Positions 15,007 to 28,000 of a stretch of DNA of 64,000 nt are shown piece after piece. The position numbers and the translations under genes are program-made. The notes beneath the pieces are model-generated. The model saw nothing but the letters and a program-made list of their open reading frames with translations. It made no database searches and was not told where the DNA came from. Position 1 is the stretch's first letter; each line of letters starts with the position of its first letter. Source of the stretch: Certhia americana (lineage: Eukaryota > Chordata > Aves > Passeriformes > Certhiidae); NCBI GenBank assembly GCA_018697195.1, contig CM031864.1:27847962-27911961 (forward strand). Direction: 5' to 3'.

Positions 15007-16044
15007 CAGGTATATCATCAGCTCCCTGTTCAAACTGCATTTAACCATGTGCCACAAAAGAATTCTTGCTCAGTGCAAAATTTGCTTCTGTGACTGGCTT
15101 GCAAAAGTGGGCACCTAATTTGATACTGAAGACCAAAGTGGATGCCCAATTTCATAATGAAAGCTGACTGGTCTGGCCACTTCCTGTCCCTCTTCACTGT
15201 TATCAGCCCCAGTGCTCTGTGGGTGATGCTGGGATGCAGCACAGGCTGCAAATGCATGGTGTGGCACAGTATGGCTCATGTGCTTTTCTCTATTCTCCAA
15301 CACAAATATGAAGACCTATAAACACCCATAGCGTCCAGTGTTCTGCAGGAAGGTGACCCATTCCCCTCTGGGTCAGTTAACTACCCTGGTCCAGTGGTGC
15401 CTGAAATCCCAGCTCCTAATGGGAGTTGCTACCTGCTAACACTGAGCTCTTCCAGACCAGCTTGTGAGGCTAGGCATGTGTTTTGAGTTGTGACAGGTGA
15501 GTATTAGGTAGCCTGGCCCTTTGAGCACTAAGATTTGATGGTTGTTGGAGATGGCCTTGGCTGCCCTGCTGCCAGGACAGCCCTGTCCTTCTGGACTTCC
15601 TGCCTGTGAAAAGTCCTCACATCATGCACTTCACACCATATATTCATTCTCACAGAGTTGTGAAATAAATCCTCCCATAGCAGATATGCATGTTGCAGAA
15701 GGGTTTATTTCATCCTTACATGGTGTCTCTGGGAGTTAAAGGAGTTTTACCAGGGAGAGCTGGGGACAGAAGCTGAGATAGCTCCTGCTGCTGTTCTCAC
15801 CAGCACTCCCATTTGCTTATAATGGTGCTTCTGGGATCATCACTCCTGCTCTGTGACTGGGGAGAGTTTAACTTTCTGAAGAAAGATTTTGGGATGGGAA
15901 CAGGCCTTTCAAGATGCTAGCCTTCAGTGCTAAAGCTCTGCGCTTTAACAGAGCTAAAGCGTGTTCCCAAGCCTCATGATGGCCATTGTCCCTGCCCCAG
16001 CAGCTCCTGGATTTCCACTGGAGATGCTTAGAAGCTGTAAATGA

Positions 16045-16160
16045 GAAATTAGCTGCAATTACGGAGCGTCACAGGGCATAAATATCCTCTTTAATTACAT
16101 GGTAGCACTTAATTACATGGCAACAAGAATGTAAGCACAAAAATAAATATGATTTCAGTT
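16045..16160. promoter_or_regulatory. Candidate regulatory element with duplicated homeodomain-type motif
   Basis: TTAATTACATGG occurs twice (16091-16102 and 16109-16120), exactly 18 bp apart start to start. TTAGCTGCAATTACGG lies just upstream. TAATTA is the core recognised by many Antennapedia- and paired-class homeodomains. No conservation data are available here, so an enhancer role is inference. Confidence 0.3.
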
Positions 16161-19100
16161 TTATCTTCAGCAGAGGCACTGGTAATTAATTCTGGAGGGT
16201 AATGTAGGGCCTTTGTGGTGTGGACTCCACTAACATGGTATTGCAAAAGTGCTGCTCCCCAGGACAAACAAACCTCCCTTCTTCTCCCTCTCCAACAGCC
16301 ATGACTTTATCACTTCTTTCCATTCCCCACTCAGTGTCATCCCTCTGTCTGTCTGCATGTTGACACACAGGCAGAGACTTACAGATGGCAGGATAAGGCA
16401 GGACTGGTCAGTGCAGTATCCACTCATCACCCTGCATGGAGAAAACCAGGCACAAGGACCTTCATGATTCATTCATCCCACCTCAATTTTGCTGTGAACT
16501 CACTTCCCATAACTAGCCATCGGGATTTGGATCAGTCTCAGCTGTGGGCATAGGGCTTTTTTCCCATTTGCTCCCAGCATTCCACTTGGGTGCCGGCAGC
16601 GAGTCCTTGTGCTCATCTGGCTGGTGCTTGGCTGTCATGTTGCATTAGAGTCTGCAAATCAATTCAGACCTCCTCAGGGCTTAGCTGAAGCGGATGCAAA
16701 CCCAACTTGGGATGCTCCTTTGCCAAAATGCAGCCACCCATTATCCCCAGCACAGATCGAGCATATGCCTTGATGAAGATAAAAGGATGTGCAATGAAGC
16801 ACAAAGTCACATTGAAGAACTTGGATGCACCTTAACCTCTGCCACCTGTATAACCACTGACTACATTTAAATGGAGAACAGTGCTGCAGAACCAGCAGAG
16901 GAAAATCCCTACTATTTCCCCTCTTCTTTTAACCATAATTAGTGCATTGCAGCATGTTCCCCTGGGAACTCTGAGCAGAAGCACACAGGAATTCAGTTTG
17001 CTTTCCATAAAAGCAAATCCTCCTGCTGAAGTCAAATAAGCACAGTTTTTAACTTGGTCTTCGGTTTGACAAGTCACTTATACCCTCATGCAAAAGTCAG
17101 AGGGAATGGAAAAGGAACGTTCATCTGGTGTATTTTCACATTAATTTTCCCTTCACATGTAATTTTACACCACAGAGATGAAGCAGGGCTGATTTGATCA
17201 CAGTTGAGTATCTTGTGACTTTCCCCCACCTGCTTTATAAACCCCATACTGGAAAAAATACAGATTTTCTTTTCTTTTTAATGTATTACTTAAACTAAAC
17301 ATCATGTTACAGCTGATTTACATGCACATGCAACCTCGCAGGTATTGTGCTGTTTGGACCTTCCAATAATTGATATTTTCTACTTGCCTTCCCATTGTAA
17401 TTTCCCTGGAATGTAAAGAGTAGCAGCAGACACTTGTGGAACAGATTTGAGGCTGGAACAAAGTTACCACGGTGGAGCTGGCTGGAGGATGATTTTCCTC
17501 GGACAAAGCTTGTTTCATGCCCCTTTGGGAACCTGCATGATCTCCTCAGGAAGGGAGCAGCCTTTGGTCAGTGACCACCAGGAGCCTGTAAAAATTTTCT
17601 ATCATGTCCCATTGAAAAGACAATCAAAGAGAGCATGAGCAAGCTGGAGCAGAGAAATGAATCATAGTCCTGCTGCAGAGATTTCATTTGACAAATAAAT
17701 GGAGTTTAGAGTAATAATCACTTTCTTCCCACAGGCAGCTGTGCTGGGTTTGGATGTATTCCTCCTCCCAGGCAATGTGACAGACTGTTTTGTCAGATAG
17801 GTTAATCTACAGCTTTTCTCATCACTGGCCAGCTACATGTATGGGTATGGAGAGGAGGTGGCATTCCCAGACATAGCAGGAGGAAAGAAATATGCTGGGG
17901 GTGCACATCTGGGAGATCTCCTGAGGTTAATGCATGCCATGGATTTATGGCTAAGAAGCGGTGTATGGCCCTGGGTCTGCATGTGGGTACCAGCTGCCCC
18001 AACCCCAGGATGCTGCACCCTGAACTGCCTGCCATTGGTCCAGCCCAATGCTGGAAGGTGGCTTCCCCATCCCAGGACCAAGGCCCTCATCCCACCAGTA
18101 AAATAATTTGTCTTCAAGCATGCTTTACAAAGAATACATGGCAACTGACACAGGTGGGTCCCCTCAGGAAAGATGGGACCTTGGAGGTCACCAGCTAAAT
18201 CACCTCTGGTTATGCCTGAAGAGCACTGGAGCAAGGATTATCCTCTGTGATCCCATGCCACTGGTCCAACAACATGAAATGAGCTCATCACCTTCCCTGC
18301 CCAGTTTTCCTCCCCTTAGACAGTAACAGCCATCACAATGGGACAATCCAAACTATGGGCTAGCCTTTTCCTCCCTCTTGTGACATCCTAAGACATGGAG
18401 ATGGGAAAATGGGGGCTTAAAGTCAGTCTCTTTAGGAAGCAAAAAAAGGGAGAAATTTCCTCTTGCCTCTCATGTTTTTGGGCTTCTGATGAATAGCAAG
18501 AGGGGATAAGGGAGGAGAGCAGAGGGCTGTGACCGCTCCTGAGCCTCAGAGATCCTGGGGACGCAAGGATTTACTAACCTCCAGGAGCCTGTCTGGCTTG
18601 AGGTAGCGAGAGAGGCTCACAGGTGTAGGACAGAGCTGCTCTGGGCTTTTAGGATGGGGGTGGTGTACAATAAGTCATGCTGTGGGCGTGCAGTCCAAAT
18701 CCCAGACTTCCTTAGTTTTTGTCTTCCTGCCAGCTGGGATAGTCTCCATGGATATGTCTGAATCTGAGGAGCTGGCTGGGCACCTGCATGGAGCCTCTGG
18801 TGCCACTAGAAGAATATAAAATGGCTTTAATCAAGGCACACCAGAGAAAATACTCTAGTCATTTTTATAGCAGACCTTGAAGGTTTCAACTGGAGTGATT
18901 TGGTTAAAAATAGATTTGTTTCTGTTGGACTTTGGTGGAAAACCTGGGCTTCCATATTAATGAAGGTAAGTGGGAAAACTCGTATCTCCTCATTTTACAT
19001 CCCTATGGAAGAACTGGAAATAGCCTTAGCACTTTTACTGCAGAAATAAAAAAGATCCTTGGGAGGGGAAAATAGCTGTAGTCAATGTGGGCTTGCACCA

Positions 19101-19622
19101 GCTAAAGATTGGAGTTAGGTTAAGGTTTTATTGCCCTATAATGAGCAAGCACCTTGTCAAGGAGTGGATATAAATGCATAACATAATTTCATGGAGCCCA
19201 TGCAGGGCATGAGAGCTTGGAAGCCAGCCCGCTGCTTTGCCATTTTAAGTGACAGCTTGGTTTTGCTCACTTTCGTTCTCCAACTAATATTGTAAGTGTT
19301 GGTTGCAAACTTAGTTCACAAGCAAGCACTTAAAATCAGTTTTAAGGCTGGTTTAATGCTGAAGAACTCTGTGGAGATCTGAGACTCAGGATGAAGGAGA
19401 CCTCTTAAGTCCTGTGACAGACAGTGACGCAAGTCCTTTCATGAACGGGTCAAAATTCATCTTTGGATTGACTCCTGTGGTCCCCAGTGTCCCAGAATTC
19501 AGGTTCAGCTCTTTGTATTTCCAAGACTTTTATAATTTCTAAGCCAAAACTAACCAGGGTCAGTTGAAACACACTTTCTTGCCTGCCTTCACTGTCCTTC
19601 TTCCTTCCTGATCAAAGCAATA

Positions 19623-20009
19623 TGTTGCAATGTATCTGAATAGCTTAGGCCATGGTGTGCTCCAAACTGTCTCTAGCTATTCTTATCAGAACCTCTGGAA
19701 TTCATCAAGGTTACTGTAGTGGTGCAATAGGTTACTAAAACATAAATTGTGAAAGAAGAGACTGAGAAACTGAATACCAAGACTGCAAGAAGTAGATAAA
19801 GGGGGGGCTGTGAAGCACTGGACTGTAACCAAACATATTTCCTGAAAAGTGCATGCAAGGCGCATCAACAAGATAGAGGCACTAATCAAGTAATGCGTGA
19901 TCGTGTGTACAGTAGCTTCAGAATGTATAACTAGAGCATAATGTAAAAAAATAAATGGGCTTCTGCATAATCACACTGATTTGTTGTTCAGATGTCCCAA
20001 ACTCCTGCA
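19623..20009 (+). mobile_element. Endogenous retrovirus solo LTR (6-bp target duplication)
   Basis: The element begins TGTTGCAATG and ends CTGCA, and it is flanked by the perfect 6-bp direct repeat GCAATA (19617-19622 and 20010-20015). It has a polyadenylation signal AATAAA at 19949-19954. A 6-bp target duplication is usual for class II (ERVK-like) elements. Its 3' part is clearly homologous to a second LTR at 33210-33665 (shared GGCTTCTGCATAATCA). No internal retroviral genes remain, so it is a solo LTR of 387 bp. Confidence 0.82.
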
Positions 20010-20319
20010 GCAATAGATAAATAATGACAAACAACACGCTGTGGCCATTTGAGTAGGGCTTGCTGAACTGAGAAATGAGATCTCTTGGGCAGCAATTGCA
20101 GCAGTGGAAAGAGCTAAAAATATTTGCAGTGTTGGAGCACAGCAATTTAAAATTGAGGAATTACTGGTTGCATCCTATTCCTACAGAAAGTGAGGATCAA
20201 ATGCCACTTGATGCCTTTTGGGAGTGGGACAGCCCTGTCAAATTAGGCAAACTCAACCTCCTAATTGAGGTGGGCTTGGACTGCTTCTCACACACCTGAA
20301 AGAGCAAATAGGAGAGTGT

Positions 20320-20895
20320 TTGAAGGGATTCATCCAGAGGGAGCTGGACAAGCTCAAGGAATGGACCCATGGGAACCTCATGAGGTTCAACAAGGTAAAG
20401 AGCAAGACCTTGCATCTGGGTTGGGGCAATCCCTGCTATCAACACAAGTTGAGGAAAGAAGGGATAGAGAGCAACCCTGGGAAGTTCTTGGAAGTAATGG
20501 CAGATGAAATGTTGGGCATAAGCTGAGAGTGTGTTTTCACAGCCCAGGAAGTGACTCTCATCCTTGGTGGGCAGTGTGGGCAGCAGGTCAAGGAGGTGAT
20601 GCCCCCCCTCTACTCAAGATTCCATCCCTGGAGTGCTGCATCTGGCCCAGCTGTCCTCAGCACAGGAAAGACAACCTGTTGAAACAGGTCCAGAGGGGGC
20701 CCTGAAGAAGCTCTGAGGGCTGGAGCATCTCTGCTATGCAGACGGGCTGGGAGAGTTGGGGGTGTTCAGCCTGGAGAAAAGAAGACTCCAGGGAGACTTT
20801 AGAGTTCCTTCCGTTGCTTAAATGGGCTTGAAGAGAGCTGGAGAGGGACTTTGGACAAGAGCCTGGAGTGACAGGACAAGAGGGAGCGGCTGCAA
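20320..20895 (+). mobile_element. CR1 LINE fragment: end of reverse-transcriptase ORF plus 3' UTR
   Basis: In one frame near 20375-20410 the translation MRFNKVKSKTLHLG matches the conserved C-terminal segment of the CR1 ORF2 (pattern MRFNKxKxxxLHxG). The following text includes GTTCAGCCTGGAGAAAAGAAG and GACAGGACAAGAGGGAG, typical of the CR1 3' UTR. Stops and frame breaks show it is dead. The 5' end is truncated, and the terminal tail is missing or eroded before the LTR at 20983. Confidence 0.85.
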
Positions 20896-20982
20896 ATCTG
20901 CAAGAGCAGTTTCCTATGAAATACTGAAATAACAGCCTACAGAATAGTACCATGAGCTGGTGGAAATTTCCTTCTGTGCTGC

Positions 20983-21931
20983 TGTCAGAGACTAAAATAG
21001 TTCATGCCTTAAACATTGTTATGAAGGAGTTATGCCCATTATAGCAAAAACTGTATAAAGAAACTACAACCACAGAAATCCATCCCTCCCTGAAAATGCC
21101 CGACTGGAGTCTTGGACTGTGAGTTAAACTCCCTAGATAAGATAAAGGGGACACTATGGTTCAATCATCTCAGATCTGCGGAGAAGTAAACAAGGCTGAG
21201 GGAAAAGAATGCATCCACAGGAAAGCAAGACACAGCAGAAAATCATCCCTGACTAGGTTTGGGTCGGGGAGACCACAACCCACAGAGGCCAGATTTGCAC
21301 AGACTCCCCCCAACCAATGGAGCAGGTGAAGGTTTTGGGCGTGTGGTGTAACTCTAGTCAGAGGCGCTGAGCACTCATCCTCCCTTACACAAACCAGCCC
21401 CAGAAAGTGTTATCCCCACATACACGGGACATTCACATGGGAGGCAGCTGAAGGGGTGTCAGAATCTATCAAAGACCCCCCAAAGTGCTCCCCAGACTCA
21501 TTCAAAGGCCTTGCACCACAGGGCTGCATGGGATGCAAAGTGATGCCGCAGACCCAGAGTCTGCTGCAAGAGACTGTGTCAAACTGCATCCCCACCAGGG
21601 AGGTACCTGGGCATTCCCACCTGGCATGAGATAATTAACTCACCGGATTCTGTGCTTTCTGGGGGACCCTGAGACCAGAAGACCAGCTGGAGAGGATCAT
21701 CCAGACACCAGTGGGATCCACAGAGGGGTGACATTTTATTCTATCTCTGCTACTCTCTTTCTGTCCCCCCATGTCTTTTCTATTTTTTTCTTCCTCTCTC
21801 TCTCTCTCTCTCTTTTTCTCTCATATTTACTATCAAATAAAATCCATACTATTGACTTTGGCATATGGTCTCATTTGCACCTTAATTCAGGCAGAGGCAT
21901 TTCTAAGAACTTTAAAAATTGGATCATAACA
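20983..21931 (+). mobile_element. Endogenous retrovirus solo LTR, finch ERVL-like
   Basis: The element begins TGTCAGAGAC and ends CATAACA, flanked by GCTGC on the left and TCTGC on the right. That is a 4-of-5 match, compatible with a decayed 5-bp target duplication. The 3' part has a (TC)n tract (about 21794-21812), AATAAA at 21836-21841, and downstream text CTTTGGCATATGGTCTCATT, which I recognise as common in passerine LTRs. The family name cannot be fixed without a repeat library. There are no internal genes. Confidence 0.8.
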
Positions 21932-24852
21932 TCTGCCAATCTAATTTTCCATTCTAGATAGATATTTTAGAACTCAAAGTCCTCTTACTTTGGTGGAACT
22001 TTCTATGTAGCACTCTTCTTTCTCAAAGTCCAAAATACTCTGCCAAAATGCACATGAGAAAGGAAAACAAACCCCTCAGATATGTGCTTGGCTGGGAGGG
22101 TGACAAGGATGACTCCACTGCCCAAATTGTGGAAAAAATTTAATTTTAAAACCTTGTCTGAAATTTGGGTGGGTTCTCTTCCTATCTTGGCTGGCCTTGC
22201 CATGTCTAATGTACTTAGCTGGTCTCTAGGAGATAAAACTGTGCTGTGATGTCTCTGATTCCTTGTCTTCTTATATAAGTGGATTATGCAGAAAAAAAAT
22301 GTTCTTTCAATGCAAGCCTTGGCTGGAAGGTCAATAGCAGTTTAACATGCTTTTTTTCCCCTAATATTCAGTTTTGTAGGGCTTGGGGAGTATGTGGAGG
22401 AAACTTTCTTTTCATGCAACACATGGACATGACAAGTTCTGCTGCTGGGTTCTGGGCTTTTATCACAAATTTCCTCCCCAACCACTGGGCCAAAACACTA
22501 TAGCTAGGGGCGGGTAGCAAGACAGGACTGCCTGTACTCATCTCTGACCTCTTCTGCCCAAATAGATGGACACCCTAAAGCTAGAGCATGGTTGGTGTTT
22601 AGCTTCAGTGTCCTGGTGTGCATCACAGAGGGTCTTTCACTCGTTAGTGCTTGCACAGTGCTGCACAATGCTCCAACAGAAGATTTTCTGCTTGTAAGTA
22701 ATTTTAATAATTGTCATATATCATTTTGTTTCTTGGCAGAGAATTGAGTCTGCTAGACATAAGCCTGCCTTGGCTGCTCTGGAGAAACTAAAGAAACACC
22801 AAGTATTGCTAATAGTTATTTTGAAATTCCACCTTCTTCTCCCCTTGCTTCTCCATTCTAAAACTGCTGCAGGTCTGGCAGATGAGATGGGTGATTAGAG
22901 GGGTGGTGCCAGCCACAGATAATTAGGCTGTGGATCAAATCCTTTAAGGCTATGTGCCTCCACTAATTTCTGTGCTCATTTATGTCAGCTGAGATAGGTC
23001 AGGAGCAGAACATTGTGGTGTTGGAGAGGTTGGTGATGTTCTGGATAGGTAGAGTAAGAAGGAGAGGAAAGGGGGCTGTTTGTCGGTTGGGGGGGGTGGG
23101 GAGTGCTTCAAGAGGAACATGTCAAGTTTGATGTGGTGCCTATGGGAAGTTGTCTTTCATATTGGGCGGAAAAAATGCCAGAGGGCTCACTAGGAATGCT
23201 TCTGTCTCATTCCAGTGTGTGCATTGGCATGCCATTAATGTGCTGCCTTCCTGGGAGTCACAGAGGAGGAAATGCATCAATCTTCTGTGGCCTGGGTCTT
23301 TTGCTCTGCAGTTCAGTTGTGCTTCTTGGATTGATTTTCTGCTGTCTCATTTTCTACAATGCTGTATTGTCTTCTATATCTCACATTCATATGAAGTATC
23401 AACATATGTATTCTCTATTTTTTTGATGTGTGGTAAACCCTTAATCTATGCAAAGCCAGGGTCATAGAAGGACATAGCAGTTAATCATAAAGACAGCAAC
23501 GTGTTTATAGAACAATGAAGTATTGTCTTTAAATCTTCACACCTTGTGAAAAATTACATTTAAAAACTAGCATCCAGTCTTAAGCTTCTCACAACTGGTT
23601 GTCAAGCATGGATTGGAGAAGGCAGGGAGGGAAGGTCTTATCACATCATTTGTCTCCCCTCTCCATGTTTCCCTATCAGTGGTTTTGAGGGGGCTTGGTT
23701 CATGCCAGGACTTCATAGTATGCCCAGCGGATGCTGGCTCTGGGCTGCTTTTCTATTTCCTGTGAGCTGCTTGTGTTGCTCTGTGTGTCAGTGCCTGTCA
23801 CTGGCTTTTCTAATCCACCAGGGTGACCTGAAAGCCTTCCTATTTCCCCAAAAACAGGTGCTTTTGGAGCATGCAGACTTTGACGTAGTTTAAACAAAAT
23901 TAAGAGGAACAGTTGGAGGCAGTGAAATACTTTCTGTTTGCCAGTGTCAGGAGGCAAACAGTACTATCCCCATCTAGGGACATGGAAACTTCTGCCCTTG
24001 AGCACATAAGGCAAACACAAGCCAGTTGTCCCAGAACTTTTTCTGAGTGTATTTCCTGGATTATTTCCCTGGGAAGTGATGAGCTTGGTTGTAAAGATGG
24101 AAGGATTTTGCTTTATCTGGAAGCAGTGCATCTGGATGAACAGAAGGTGCTGGACACTGAGACACAGAACTGCTTTCCTTGAGCTGCCATGGTCACTCTC
24201 CCTCAAATGATTAAAAACACAGTCAGAAGCTCAACAAACTGTTTATCCTTGCTGGATATCATGTTTTGCATTTTTTGCTATACTTAAACCACAGGACAAT
24301 GCTCCTGTGCATGATTAAAATATGATAGAGCCCCCAGTGGAGCACCTTTTCCAAGGAGCTTAAGCAGTATTTTTATAAGTGGAGTACTTTTGGCAAGCGC
24401 TTCAGTAACCATTGAATCCCCATGGAGCTCTTGAGTATGTGTGACCTGAGGCTTTGGTGGTATGAATCCAGCTCTGAAAAAGCCTGGAAGCTCATTTATG
24501 GCTGAGATGCACAAAGGCTTTGGAGACATGGGAGAGATGATGGCTTATTATCTAGAGGTGCTTTATTGTTGGACAACAGCCAGGGGTGCACCCATGGTAG
24601 GCCCATCCATCCTGTAGCAGACATGCTTGTGGTCTCACCAGGCACTTCCTGCCATAGGAAAATGCAAGTTTATGTTGAGTCAAGTTTAAAAATAAGGAAA
24701 TTTGCTGGCTTGGGGAGCCCAAAATTTTGAAGTAAAAAGTGTTGGTGCTGATGGGATCCATTCATCCAACAGTTGTGGTGGCTCTGCTGGGTTCACACAG
24801 CTCTAGCTGACTACTTCAGGTCTGTAATTATGTTCTTGTCAACATGGGATCT
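21932..24852. other. Presumed TNR 5' intron, block 3
   Basis: No exon, repeat or RNA gene is recognised. It has a G-run near 23088-23100. Confidence 0.5.
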
Positions 24853-25070
24853 TCATAGAATCATAGAATAGTTTGGGCTTGAAGCACACTTAATCTGACC
24901 ATCCTGCCATGGGCAGGGACACCTTCCACTAGACCATGCTTCTCAGAGCCCTGTCCAACTTGGCTTTGGACATTTCTAGGGATAGTGCTTCCATGGCTTC
25001 TCTGAGCGACCTGTGCCAGTGCTGCCCACCCTAATTGTGAAAAAAATTCTTCTTTATATCTAGTCTAGGT
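24853..25070 (-). mobile_element. CR1 LINE 3' end, minus orientation
   Basis: The left edge reads CATAGAATCATAGAATA, the reverse complement of the CR1 tail (ATTCTATG)n. It is followed by the diagnostic CTGCCATGGGCAGGGACACC and CACTAGACCA blocks and ends near ATATCTAGTC. It is 5'-truncated at about 220 bp with many substitutions. Confidence 0.92.
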
Positions 25071-28000
25071 TGGTTTTGGTTGGTTTTTTTGGGGGGTAGG
25101 CTGGGGGGGAATACATGATGGAAATTCGCCTACATTTTATGTCAGCCTTCCTTGAAACATGAAAAATTACTTTTTTTTTAGTTTCTGTGGCAGCAGGAAC
25201 TTAAATTGCCATAAAACTGTATTAGTTGTGGAAGTCCCTGCTTCCTAGGGCTGGGAAAAACTGCAGTGGCTGCTGGAAGGGACTGTCATGTATTGTCAAA
25301 TGCACAGAAAAATGGGGTCTAGGACCAGGGAGCGAATCTGCTCCTTAGCAGCAGATCTTTGATGCCGAGGCAGTGGAGCATCCTGTGAGCACTGCTCCAG
25401 CTCCTGGCTTCAGGATGGGTCTGCTTGCTTGAGTATGGTGTTGGTTGGCAAAGGCAGATTGAGGCATATCAAGTCAGCTCACAAACTTGTAAGGAGTTAA
25501 ACTTTGGATAGTTTTGGTTGAGAAATGGCTCTGAAGCTTGAGTTTATATTAAAGGGAATCTCTCAAGCTATGTTTCAGTAGAACTTGTTTTCTAAGTAAT
25601 CGTAAACTAACGGGAGGGAGGAGAAATTACTGCAAGGCCAGGTTTTGGTGAGACTTGGCTTCCTGTTGCCAAATCTGGTTGAAGTGCTGATGCAAACAAA
25701 GCAGAGTGACCTTTGTGGAGAGCCAGATGCTGCCTGTGAGCTGAGCTTGCCAGGGGAGAATAAATCTCCCACATATACTGCTTCAGAGAGCGCAATCAAG
25801 CCTGTGAGGAGGCAGCACCAGCACAAAACCTGAGGGTTGCAGGAGAAGATTTACAGCATGGTGATCACAGTCTTATGCACTGGTCCTTTTGGATGTTTTC
25901 TTTGCTTAGTTTTACCTTTCCTACCCAAAAACGAGGGAAGGAGATGTCATTCCCTCTGCTGCAGGAGGCAGCTGCTTCTGCTGCACACCCAGCACACAGT
26001 CCAGAGCTGTGCTTCCAACGTCCTGGCTTTGCTATCTCCTCTCCCCTTAATGCCAGTATCTTCCGGGGGCTCTGGAACAGAGCTGAGGCTAAGATTGCTT
26101 TTTTTGCTTTCTAATTTTATTTTTAGACACAGCCCCGATGGTGCAATATCAGAGCTGTTGGTGTTTGCCTGAAGGCTGACTCACACTAAGCTGATGCCCA
26201 AATGAAAGAGCTCATGTATCCACTTCAGGTGTTAGTCTGCCATGGGAAATGATGTCCTGGTCCTGGGCTTATCAGCAGTGTTTGGAGAGGACAACCTCCT
26301 TCCCAGCTGTGCACACAGAACATCCAGATGGTGACAGGGGCTCTGCAGCCCCTGTGTATCTCTGCTTCTGCACCACGTGAGAAAAATCAGATTCCCTGAA
26401 GACAGGGGTGGCCAAAGGCAGCATGGAGGCCCTAACTGAACCAAAACCATGCAGCACCTGCACCCTTGGCAGCACTGCTTGGGGCTGCAGGCTGGGAGGA
26501 TGTTGAGATTTTTCTGCAGCACTTGTTCTATGTTTAAAAGTGAGGAGGCTGCCAAGGAGCATCCCTTGGAGGGGTGTGTGTGAGAGTGAATGGGATGGCT
26601 GGTCTGCTTTACTCCCACGGAGTGGCTTCAAGACAGAGATGACAAACCCACGATCCAGGTGTCTCCCAAGATGTTCTACCACACTGCTTGTTATTAGGGA
26701 ACCTGGGATGCTGCAGGAACTTTAAAGGCAGCCTCATCTCTACAGGATGCTTCCTTTGTATCAGAGAATCCCCTTCCTCTTCCTCCTTCTCCTCCTAGGA
26801 TTAAGTTAAGGATGAGGAAGATGAGATGTTTTTACTCCCATTTTTGAAATGTATACTGGTAAAATTTTGCCCAGTTCTTTCTTACTGGCTATTTTACAAA
26901 GCGAGTTGTATCTCTCACTGCTTGAACACCAAAGCAATGTCCATGAAAACTCCCTCTGTTTGTTTGTCTGGCAAACTCTGAACTGGGAACTGTACATTTG
27001 TGTTCAGTCCAAAGCTGGGTCCCAGTAAGCTCTTGACTGTGACATACCTGGTTTTTGTTCCAAACTAAATGACCGTGGATGCCAAGAGTGTAGTCCTACT
27101 CGCAAATCCTAACTTAAACTAAGAAGGAAGAAGTAACTTCAGGGAAATGTATCTTGAGTGATATTTCCTGGCCTTTTTTACTCCCTTGAAAGCAATAGAT
27201 CCTAATAGAAAATGGCTTTCTTGCTGGTTCTTATGGATCATATTCTATGAAAGGGCAAGTGTAATTCTCCCTGCCCTAAGAAAACGTGTGCTGGATGGTT
27301 AAAACCACTGTTTAAAGAGCTGTGGAGTCCTGCAGGTTTCAGGGTAATTCCATCAGCTGCACTGCTCTTGTATCCTGTAGGATTTTCCTACAGGGTATGA
27401 TTTCTTAGGGAGCTTTAACTGTGTACACCAATGCCCAGCATCTACAAAATCCAAAATAACATAATTTCTTCTGCTGAATAATGAGGTTTTCACTTCCCTT
27501 TCTATTTTCTACTCTATTTCAGAAGCACCCAGAGGTTATGCCCTGATGTTAATGCCTTCATACCTTTGGGTTTTTTACTCTCCTGCCACACTTCAAGGTT
27601 GTCTAATCCCTTGATGGCAGCTGAATGTGTTCCTGTGACAAAGGGGAAGAATGTGGATGATGCTATCAGCAACAGGGACTGGTCCCATTGTGCAGACACT
27701 CCAGTGCCTCTGGGTCCCAGCACAGCACCTCACACACAAGCCTTGCACCCAGATTTGCATTCCCAGCTTATCACAGAGCCTGGAAAGACTTTGGCAGATG
27801 CTTGGAGATTCTGAAAACATGAGACTGGGAAAGTTCCCAGTGAGAAGCAGGTGGCAGAGAGCAATAGGAGAGTTCAGTTCTTACTCTGGGGGTTTGCCTT
27901 AGCTAGGAAGAAAAGTCTTGCTCTGAGTCTCCCTCTGGCAACCAGCACCAGGTCAGACTAATTTTTTTTCTCCCCAGCCTAGGTTTTTGTTTTTTGTCTC

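Larger units (their letters stand above)
13831..19622. other. Presumed TNR 5' intron, block 2
   Basis: This is non-coding sequence with a (TTTA)n microsatellite at about 14975-15000 and a duplicated TTAATTACATGG motif (16091-16120, listed separately). No RNA gene, transposon or exon is recognised. Confidence 0.55.
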
